Source: CAYQQR01 sp964420035 (lineage in GTDB: Bacteria > Bacteroidota > Bacteroidia > Bacteroidales > SM23-62). Taken from it: DNA of 30,964 bases. The stretch is taken from contig CAYQQR010000048.1 of assembly GCA_964420035.1 (NCBI GenBank), positions 1 to 30,964 of the forward strand, written 5' to 3'. This document shows positions 25,559 to 30,964 of this stretch, piece by piece. The position numbers and the translations under genes are program-made. The notes under the pieces are model-generated. The model had not been told where the DNA came from and did not search any database. It saw only the letters and a program-made list of their open reading frames with translations. How positions within the stretch are numbered: the stretch's first letter is position 1; the number at the start of each line of letters is the position of its first letter.

Positions 25559-25639
25559 AACCTATTTGGATATTTTTTTGTGCAGAAAAATTGGTCTGCG
25601 GCGAAGGATTCTGGTGACTTGCCTCTGGCTTCTGGTTGT

Positions 25640-25680
25640 CCCGAAAAACTAAGCAAAGCATAGCTTTGCAGTTTTTCGGG
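25640..25680. terminator. Strong hairpin, possible terminator of the DUF2442-HTH gene
   Basis: The outer arms cccgaaaaact and agtttttcggg and the inner arms gcaaagc and gctttgc form a long stem. It is the same design as the hairpin at 3697-3732. It lies 125 bases past the stop of the gene at 25805-26713. The rest of the gap 25559-25804 holds degenerate ctggcttctgg, gtctcaac and acttacttac repeats and no gene. Confidence 0.5.
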
Positions 25681-25804
25681 ACTGGTGGCCTGACTGTTAA
25701 TTCCATGCATCTGTCTCTCAATGTCTCAACGTCTGTTGCTCGCCGCTTCTACTTACTACTTACTTCCTACTTAACCCAGGAACCCAGGAACCGATAATTG
25801 AAAT

Positions 25805-26713
25805 TTATTGATACACGAAAATATTTTCCTTGATCTCATCAGGGGCCAGGCGCTCAATTTTCGAATATTTCTGAGTTTTTCCCCCGGCTCGCAGTAATCT
25901 TTGAAGCTTGATCAGGTTTGCCCAGTCTGAGTTGAAAATAAAGCATGCCTGTATAGACCAGGTATGCGGATAATGATATGACGAAATAGGACCTTTCTTG
26001 ATAAGAATGTCACATAGCCGTGAAAAATCAAAGGAAGCCAATATCTTAGTGTTTTTTATCTCCTGCTCATACAGGTATTCTTGCTCTTTTTTTCCAATAC
26101 CTTCAATAATCGATAAATCATTTTTCACAGATTCAGCCCATTGAATAAATGCTGTTCTAAGAACTGAGTTGGAGGCAGTTTTCAAGGGATCCTCCTTGTC
26201 ATAATAGCCAATGAATATATTTTTGTTGAATCCAACCTCGATAATTTTCCTCAATGTTTTTAACTCAAGATCCGTTTTCTGATTTTCAATATTCGAAATA
26301 TAATGCTTGTTCGATCCTATCCTTTTACCCAGTTCTTCCTGGGTCAGGTTATAATATTTCCTTAGGGACCGGATTTGATTTGCAAGAAATTTCAATGAAT
26401 TCGCTTCATCCAATTGTGAATTTTCTATTACAACAATAGGATCTAACTGAAATATTACGTCAAATTCCTTCCCGCCTGGCAGCTTTATGCATTTGGTTAT
26501 ATTTTCCCATGCCAGCGTGTTATCGATAAGCCTAACTCTATCGAACAATTTTGTATCCTTTACAACCTCATATCCAAAATCTCCCTCTTTCATTCCCAGA
26601 TTTTTAATATGCTGCTTAACATTAAGAATCCTGTGTTCCCCATTATTCGTTATAAAAGATATTCTGGGAAATTCTACATTTTCAATTTTTAATATCCTGC
26701 TATTTGTTCTCAT
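25805..26713 (-). CDS. DUF2442-like domain fused to XRE helix-turn-helix, antitoxin/regulator-like
   Basis: This 302-residue protein has three parts. Residues 5-95 resemble DUF2442: VEFPRISFITNNGEHRILNV, then a LFDRVRLIDNTLAWEN stretch and a closing FDVIFQLDPI. Residues 108-165 form an XRE HTH: LRKYYNLTQEELGKRIGSNK and HYISNIENQKTDLEL. The last 130 residues are of unknown type, with FSRLCDILIKKGP and YSKIERLAPDE. DUF2442 proteins commonly pair with DUF4160 proteins, and the DUF4160 gene lies directly upstream with a 14-base overlap. The usual DUF2442 is a short stand-alone protein; here it is extended by a DNA-binding domain plus a C-terminal region, which is unusual. A self-regulating toxin-antitoxin-like role is inferred. 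Confidence 0.75.
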   Translation of the reverse strand: MRTNSRILKIENVEFPRISFITNNGEHRILNVKQHIKNLGMKEGDFGYEVVKDTKLFDRVRLIDNTLAWENITKCIKLPGGKEFDVIFQLDPIVVIENSQLDEANSLKFLANQIRSLRKYYNLTQEELGKRIGSNKHYISNIENQKTDLELKTLRKIIEVGFNKNIFIGYYDKEDPLKTASNSVLRTAFIQWAESVKNDLSIIEGIGKKEQEYLYEQEIKNTKILASFDFSRLCDILIKKGPISSYHYPHTWSIQACFIFNSDWANLIKLQRLLRAGGKTQKYSKIERLAPDEIKENIFVYQ

Positions 26714-26951
26714 TGCTTCTTAAATGAGGATTCAGTTCCATAAATAATGCAGCTAAATCGTCCTTGCTTTCTTTAATAAACTCGATCACTGCCCCAATTT
26801 TATTCCCGGGTAAACTTCCCCGTAAAATCTTAAAAGTCCTTAAATCCATTAAAGCTTCATGCTCTGCAATGCTTGCATGAACATGAGGCGGGGGATGATC
26901 ACCCGAAAAACACTCGATTTTAACTCCTTCAATAATTTTAAACGTTGGCAA
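26700..26951 (-). CDS. DUF4160 protein, TTG start
   Basis: This 83-residue DUF4160 protein shows the family's opening PTFKIIEGVKIECFSGDH immediately followed by the conserved PPPHVHA, then a strand-helix ending in LNPHLRSNENK. Family members typically begin MPTI, so the TTG at 26951 is the right start (giving M-P-T); no upstream ATG is closer. DUF4160 is a small domain of unknown activity regularly coupled to DUF2442 and suspected to be part of a toxin-antitoxin pair. It overlaps the DUF2442-HTH gene by 14 bases. A perfect palindrome sits 5 bases upstream of the start codon and may be its operator. Confidence 0.85.
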   Translation of the reverse strand: MPTFKIIEGVKIECFSGDHPPPHVHASIAEHEALMDLRTFKILRGSLPGNKIGAVIEFIKESKDDLAALFMELNPHLRSNENK

Positions 26952-26956
26952 GATAG

Positions 26957-26984
26957 AAAAAGTTATTTAATTAAGTAACTTTTT
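26957..26984. promoter_or_regulatory. AT-rich palindrome upstream of the DUF4160 gene
   Basis: The perfect arms aaaaagtta (26957-26965) and taacttttt (26976-26984) enclose tttaattaag. It lies between the stop of the repeat-unit gene (27000) and the DUF4160 start (26951), both on the minus strand. It may be the operator for the HTH partner. Alternatively it is a weak terminator for the repeat-unit gene. Confidence 0.55.
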
Positions 26985-26999
26985 GTGTGAAATTAAATA

Positions 27000-27938
27000 T
27001 TACCCCCCCAGCCAATCTTTCCAACCTTCCCATCCTTCTTTGAAATAAGCGATTTCCGGGTAACGATAGATATTATCCTTGCAGGTAGGCCTGTTCTTTA
27101 GTTCATTTCTGCAGAAAGCATACCATTCAGATCTGTTCTGCAATTTTAGACTGTGTATGAATTTCCTTGTTGTTGCAAAATCCCTGAAATTAATCCTTGT
27201 TCCCAGCCAGTCTTCCCAATCCGTCCATCCTGAATCGGCATATTCCAGGTGCGGTCTGCGGGGCAATTTGATGGAATACTCATCTGCAACAGGATCCTCA
27301 CCGGCAATATATTCTTCCCATCGCGTTCTTGAGCCCAGTCTCAAACTTCTGACAAAATCCCTTGCAGGATAAAAAGGTGTATATTCTGTCCGTTTATCAG
27401 GCGGTACCAGCCAATCCTTCCATCCCGACCATCCGTTCCAACGATAGACGGAATCGGGATTCCGGGGTATATTTTCGGGTAAAACTTCCCTGTGCGGAAA
27501 CTTTCCATTTATGTAAGCATCCCATTCCTCCTTGTATTCAAAACCGAATTTCCAGACAAATACCCTGGCTTCTTCATATTGCAGCCATTTTTGTTCTCCC
27601 CTGGCCTGCCACAGCGTCTGGGTAAACGAACGTTCCTTCTTGTTCTCAAGGGGTTTTGACCGCTTTATCCCCAGCCAGTCTTCCCAGCTTTTCCAGCCGG
27701 TGTGATGGTATGTCTTTTCAGGATCAGGGGGTATATCGCCGGGTAAAGCTTGCTTTTCAGCTTTTTCACCCCTGATATAGCATTCCCAATCTTCTTTGTC
27801 CCTTAACCGGAGGTTATGAACGAATTCACGTGCGTCTTTATAGGATCGCCATGGTGATTCATTCATATCCGAAAAAAGCGATGGCTGATTTTCAAATAGT
27901 CGGTTTTCACGGGTTTTGGATTTTCTTTTACGAGCCAT
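27000..27938 (-). CDS. Four-repeat 'phage-integrase repeat unit' protein, intact copy
   Basis: This 312-residue protein is built from four copies of a unit of about 55-60 residues that matches the phage-integrase repeat unit (INT_rpt) pattern: A..FV..L.L....W..Y..G, then a proline-rich IP..P...Y, then GW..W.DWL. The units lie at about 30-88, 117-178, 190-247 and 250-311. Each ends in GWKSWEDWLG, GWSGWKDWLV, GWTDWEDWLG or GWEGWKDWLG. The N-terminus is basic (MARKRKSKTRENR), which would suit nucleic-acid binding. These units usually decorate integrases and helicase-like proteins, and a protein made only of them has no known function. No catalytic domain is present. The interrupted copy is at 22328-23272, and both copies carry the same upstream non-coding sequence. 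Confidence 0.85.
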   Translation of the reverse strand: MARKRKSKTRENRLFENQPSLFSDMNESPWRSYKDAREFVHNLRLRDKEDWECYIRGEKAEKQALPGDIPPDPEKTYHHTGWKSWEDWLGIKRSKPLENKKERSFTQTLWQARGEQKWLQYEEARVFVWKFGFEYKEEWDAYINGKFPHREVLPENIPRNPDSVYRWNGWSGWKDWLVPPDKRTEYTPFYPARDFVRSLRLGSRTRWEEYIAGEDPVADEYSIKLPRRPHLEYADSGWTDWEDWLGTRINFRDFATTRKFIHSLKLQNRSEWYAFCRNELKNRPTCKDNIYRYPEIAYFKEGWEGWKDWLGG

Positions 27939-28048
27939 GGGTTGTTCTGGAATTATGAATTGAAAATATCAATTATGCAGGTAGTTTGCAATAATTATCT
28001 GTTATGGAATCCTGTTAAACTATAAGAAATGCATCGTGCCTATCGGGA

Positions 28049-28097
28049 GCCCCGCGGGCAGTCTAAAGCTCTTCGAGCAGTTTAAAGCCCTTCGGGC
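28049..28097. repeat. Array of tiny hairpins upstream of the intact repeat-unit gene
   Basis: Three 11-base stem-loops, gccccgcgggc (28049), gctcttcgagc (28068) and gcccttcgggc (28087), are separated by agtctaaa or agtttaaa. They occupy the position of the 23385-23491 array in the other copy. Stems differ between copies while remaining complementary. The stretch 28100-28400 has ctggtggctgg-type degenerate repeats and no gene. Confidence 0.85.
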
Positions 28098-28403
28098 AGT
28101 TTAAAACCTAACTGCACAAGGTGATTTAAAATTGCCTTCGTTAATAGTTGAAATTTGCTATGCAAAGGTTGAAATTCGCCTGCGGCGAAGGGTTCTGGTG
28201 GCTGGCTTCTGGTCTCTGGTCGCTGGCTGCTGGTGGCTGGTAATTAATCAGAAAGCCGTCATCCCGGACTTGATCCGCCTGCCTTCTGTTAGGGAGGGGA
28301 TCTCCTGGAATTACTTCTGTGGTCTCTGCATGTTGCGTCCACAGAAGCGCCAGTCTCTACTACCGAAGCCCGGCAGGTGGCCGCTTTATTTGAGGACGTT
28401 TTG

Positions 28404-28578
28404 TACTACAATTATTTATGCCCTACGGGCAAAAAATTATGAGTAATCCAACACCAATTGGCCGTAGGCCATAAATAATTGTAGCACAAGAATGGTCCAT
28501 ATTTAGCGGCCCGGTTTTCAGCGTTGTAAAAACTACATTGGTAAGACGGGGCGCAAAGAGAGAATACCCATGTTAAAC
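28404..28578. repeat. Structured direct repeat 'b', copy 2
   Basis: This copy matches 22149-22320 in the same orientation. The inverted repeat is better preserved here: tacaattatttatgccctac at the left against ggccgtaggccataaataat at the right, with both small terminal hairpins. It ends in gaatacccatgttaaac. Confidence 0.78.
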
Positions 28579-28599
28579 TATAACACCACAAATTGGCCG

Positions 28600-28895
28600 T
28601 AAGCCCAAAACGCGCGAGGGCCAGTCAAAAATTGCGAGCTGGCGTGGGGGTGAATTGGTGCTCCGGCCGAGATAGCCGTAATACCGAGGCCGAAATGAGC
28701 ACCAAGAGCGGGCTGAAGCTTAATTTTTGCCTTGATTTTTTATTCGCGCTGCATGCTCATGAGATCGCTTCGCTAAGTTGCGCTACTTTTTGATCAAGCA
28801 AAAAGTAGCAAAAGGATATATCAAACGAACTGCAGGTTGCGTCCACGATCCACCACCTCCCCAGAGAGGAGGAGAATTCGGTCTTGGGGGAATTC
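28600..28895. repeat. Right inverted flank of the accessory island
   Basis: This is the reverse-complement counterpart of 7364-7680. The hairpin has arms gctacttttt (28782-28791) and aaaaagtagc (28800-28809). Relative to the left copy, one base pair in the stem has changed from T-A to C-G on both arms, so pairing is kept. Repeat 'a' copy 2 follows at 28929-28974. No gene is visible from 27939 to 29085. Confidence 0.85.
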
Positions 28896-29085
28896 GGGGC
28901 TGGTCGTAGCAGACTATTATTCTACCCTAAAACCTTAGATCATAAAACCCTGAAACAATCTATGTATCCCCTTAAGCATACACAGAAGCATCAGTCAAGG
29001 CCAGAAGCCAGCAGCAATTATTCTGAACATATAACGTCATGCTCGTGTTAAAATATTAAAAATCCACAAAATTCATAACAACCCC

Positions 29086-29937
29086 ATGGCAACACCCAAC
29101 ATCTTAGTCACTGCATCTACAGGAAACGTCGGCCGGTACGTGTCCGAAGCATTGCATGAAAAACAGATCCCCTTTACCGCCGCGACCCGCGACGCAGAAA
29201 AGGCACGCGAGCAATGGGGATTCGAACCCGGTACGGTGTACCTGGACTACCGGGAGCCTTCCGGTTTCGGAAAGGCCCTGGAAGGCAAGGAACTCCTGTT
29301 TTTGTGCGGACCGGCAGGGACGCCTGAAGCACCCAGACTGCTGCGGCCGCTGCTGGACGAGGCCATCGTGAAAGGGATCAGATATATCGTCTTTGTTGCC
29401 TCCTACCCCGACCTGATGGAGGTGATCCGGCAGACCGGCATCGATCATACCTTCCTGAAAGGGAATTTCTTCATGCAAAATTTCGGGATGTACCAGAAGG
29501 AAGATATCCGCGACCATAACCAGATCTTTATGCCCACGGGCAAGGGGAAAGCCCCCTTCGTGCATACCCGCGATATCGGGGAGATCGCCGCCGAAGCCCT
29601 TGAAAATCCCGAAGATTTTGCAGGAAGGACCATCCGTATCACCGGACCGGAAGCCATGGACCATTACCGGGTGGCGGAGATCTTTTCCGAGGTCCTGGAC
29701 CGGAAGATCAAATACAAGGAACCGGATGACCAAACCTACCGGCAGGTCATGAAGGAACGGGGGTACTCCGATGACTACATCACTGCCATGATCCAGGTTT
29801 TCGGAAAGATCAAAAAGGGCCTGGTGGCCGAAACCTCCGACAGCGTGAAAGCAATCCTGAAAAGGGAACCCATCCCCCTGAGGGAATATGTCATGGAAAA
29901 CAAGGCATTATTCAGCGAAGCCGGTGGAGTGAAATAA
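29086..29937 (+). CDS. NmrA-like NAD(P)-binding protein (atypical short-chain dehydrogenase)
   Basis: This 283-residue Rossmann-fold protein shows the dinucleotide-binding loop VTASTGNVGRYV (8-19), a variant of TGATG..G. LFLCGPAGTPEAPRLLRPLL and YIVFVASYPD follow where the NmrA family has its later strands. TFLKGNFFMQNFG is typical of NmrA and quinone-reductase (QOR2)-like proteins. FVHTRDIGEIAAEAL and RTIRITGPEAMDHYRVAEIF are the usual C-terminal landmarks. The family includes redox-sensing regulators and NAD(P)H quinone reductases, and the catalytic Y-x3-K is not obvious. It is GC-rich like the core chromosome and is the first ordinary gene after the island. Its cellular substrate is unknown. 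Confidence 0.9.
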   Translation: MATPNILVTASTGNVGRYVSEALHEKQIPFTAATRDAEKAREQWGFEPGTVYLDYREPSGFGKALEGKELLFLCGPAGTPEAPRLLRPLLDEAIVKGIRYIVFVASYPDLMEVIRQTGIDHTFLKGNFFMQNFGMYQKEDIRDHNQIFMPTGKGKAPFVHTRDIGEIAAEALENPEDFAGRTIRITGPEAMDHYRVAEIFSEVLDRKIKYKEPDDQTYRQVMKERGYSDDYITAMIQVFGKIKKGLVAETSDSVKAILKREPIPLREYVMENKALFSEAGGVK

Positions 29938-29967
29938 TCGATTTTTCCTTACTTTACCGTACCATCC

Positions 29968-30774
29968 ATGAATGCGGTACACCATAATCCCCACCCGGCG
30001 CTGAAAACCATTAGCATTCGCTGCTATGCAGAACTGAATGACTTCCTGCCCCCGGAACGGAAGCAGAAGGATTTTACCCTTCCCGTAAAAACACCCGCCC
30101 GGGTGGCCGAAGTCATTGAATCCATCGGTATCCCCCTGTCGGAAGTGGACCTGGTGCTGGTCAACAACCAGCCTGCCGACCCGTCCCACAGGGTGCACCA
30201 TGAAGATCGCCTCTCCATCTACCCCACCTTTGAAAGCTTCGATATCAGCAACCTTAAAACCACCCACAAAGAACCCCTTCGTACCACCCGCTTTATCCTG
30301 GACGCCCACCTGGGCAAGCTGGCCAAATACCTGAGAATGCTGGGCTTCGATACCCTTTATGAAAATGATTACGGGGATGATGAGATCATAACAATAGCCA
30401 GGGAAGAAAAACGGATCATCCTGTCCAGGGACAAAGCCCTGCTGAAATCACCCGGCATCGACCATGCCTACTATGTCCGCGCCACCGAAAAACACAGGCA
30501 GCTGATCGAAGTGGTGGACAAATTCGACCTCTGTTCCCAGTTCCGATCCTTCACCCGCTGCATGACCTGTAATTCGGTTCTGATCCCCAAGAATAAAAAA
30601 AGCGTTCGTGATCTTATCGATCCCGGCGTGTATGGCCGCTTCGACGAATTCTTCTACTGCCCCCAATGCAGGAAAGTCTTCTGGAAGGGCTCCCACTTCG
30701 AACGGATGGAGCGATTAGTTCTCGATATCATAGAAAAAAAAGTGAAGTACCGGCCACCGGATAAAGCAACATGA
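29968..30774 (+). CDS. Mut7-C RNase-domain protein with N-terminal ubiquitin/ThiS-like domain
   Basis: This 268-residue two-domain protein starts with a ubiquitin-like (Mut7-C ubiquitin) fold at about 12-92 (IRCYAELNDFLPPE, EVDLVLVNNQPAD, RLSIYPTFESFD). A Mut7-C domain follows at about 107-250, a PIN-like putative RNase with zinc ribbon. D112 in FILDAHLGKLAKYLRMLGF, the acidic cluster in YGDDEIITIA, and D155 in ILSRDKALL are candidate metal ligands. The zinc ribbon is CMTC (198-201) and CPQC (231-234). This pairing of domains is a known bacterial architecture with unknown target RNA. It starts 30 bases after the NmrA-like gene and may be co-transcribed with it. Confidence 0.93.
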   Translation: MNAVHHNPHPALKTISIRCYAELNDFLPPERKQKDFTLPVKTPARVAEVIESIGIPLSEVDLVLVNNQPADPSHRVHHEDRLSIYPTFESFDISNLKTTHKEPLRTTRFILDAHLGKLAKYLRMLGFDTLYENDYGDDEIITIAREEKRIILSRDKALLKSPGIDHAYYVRATEKHRQLIEVVDKFDLCSQFRSFTRCMTCNSVLIPKNKKSVRDLIDPGVYGRFDEFFYCPQCRKVFWKGSHFERMERLVLDIIEKKVKYRPPDKAT

Positions 30775-30784
30775 TAGTATTACA

Positions 30785-30832
30785 GGGATTAAGGGATTAA
30801 GGGATTAAGGGATTAAGGGATTAAGGGATTAA
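30785..30832. repeat. Six perfect units of gggattaa
   Basis: The 8-base unit gggattaa is repeated six times without error. It lies 11 bases after the Mut7-C gene stop. It is the cleanest member of the short-period repeats scattered in the gene gaps. The remaining bases to 30964 hold a ctgcctgcct arm and no gene. Confidence 0.97.
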
Positions 30833-30964
30833 GAGCTGAAGAGCCTAAAAGCCCGTGACAACAAATTACCACCAATTACGATAAATAACAATCAATATCC
30901 TAAATCCGTAATCCCTGCCTGCCTTTAGATTAGTGGTATCCTATTTTTTAATTTACTTTAAAAG

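Noticed and set aside
30785..30832. Telomere-like function for gggattaa units
   Set aside because: The array is short and lies between ordinary genes. The resemblance to telomere repeats is superficial, and similar short-period repeats are common in this window.
1..30964. tRNA-linked integration site for the island
   Set aside because: No tRNA-like cloverleaf, site-specific integrase gene or att direct repeat was seen at either island edge.

Overview
The window looks like chromosome of a Bacteroidota (Bacteroidetes) bacterium. The evidence is a SusC/CirA-style TonB-dependent receptor with an N-terminal carboxypeptidase-D-like domain, a PorT-like small beta-barrel protein, short lipoproteins, a TAnnTTTG-type promoter, and gene gaps full of dispersed hairpins and short-period repeats. 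No rRNA, tRNA or CRISPR array was seen.

Layout. (1) 1-7317 is ordinary, moderately GC-rich chromosome: exported MsrA (minus strand), a lipoprotein overlapping a TonB-dependent receptor (plus), a secreted CBM9-like/esterase-type hydrolase (minus) and a small outer-membrane barrel protein (plus). (2) 7364-28895 is an accessory island. Its two ends carry inverted copies of one roughly 300-base repeat. (3) 29086-30774 returns to ordinary genes: an NmrA-like NAD(P)-binding protein and a Mut7-C RNase-type protein with a ubiquitin-like N-terminus.

The island starts with an unknown gene, a DUF2971-like gene and a small zinc-ribbon membrane gene; the last two are each followed by an attC-like imperfect palindrome. 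Next is a co-directional defence-type operon: a PLD nuclease fused to an SF2 helicase, an AlbA/HATPase regulator, an Eco57I-like adenine methylase with a mosaic recognition domain, a DUF3800 protein, and an AAA_13 ATPase with features of PrrC/RloC anticodon nucleases. A RAYT (REP-associated tyrosine transposase) follows. The start codons of both the ATPase and the RAYT overlap the stop codon of a short vestige resembling the methylase C-terminus. This suggests the operon grew by repeated insertion at the methylase 3' end.

The right part of the island (minus strand) holds two direct copies of a gene made of four 'phage-integrase repeat units'; the left copy has one internal TGA stop. Between them lie two toxin-antitoxin-like modules: HTH-ImmA/IrrE + PIN nuclease + DUF457 membrane protein, and DUF4160 + DUF2442-HTH. 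Upstream of both repeat-unit genes are arrays of tiny hairpins whose stems differ but remain complementary.

The best candidate for an undescribed system is the five-gene operon at 9983-21160. It has parts of DISARM, type IIG/ISP restriction and PrrC-type tRNA restriction but, as seen here, is not a complete copy of any of them. All family assignments come from reading motifs by eye; no database search was run.
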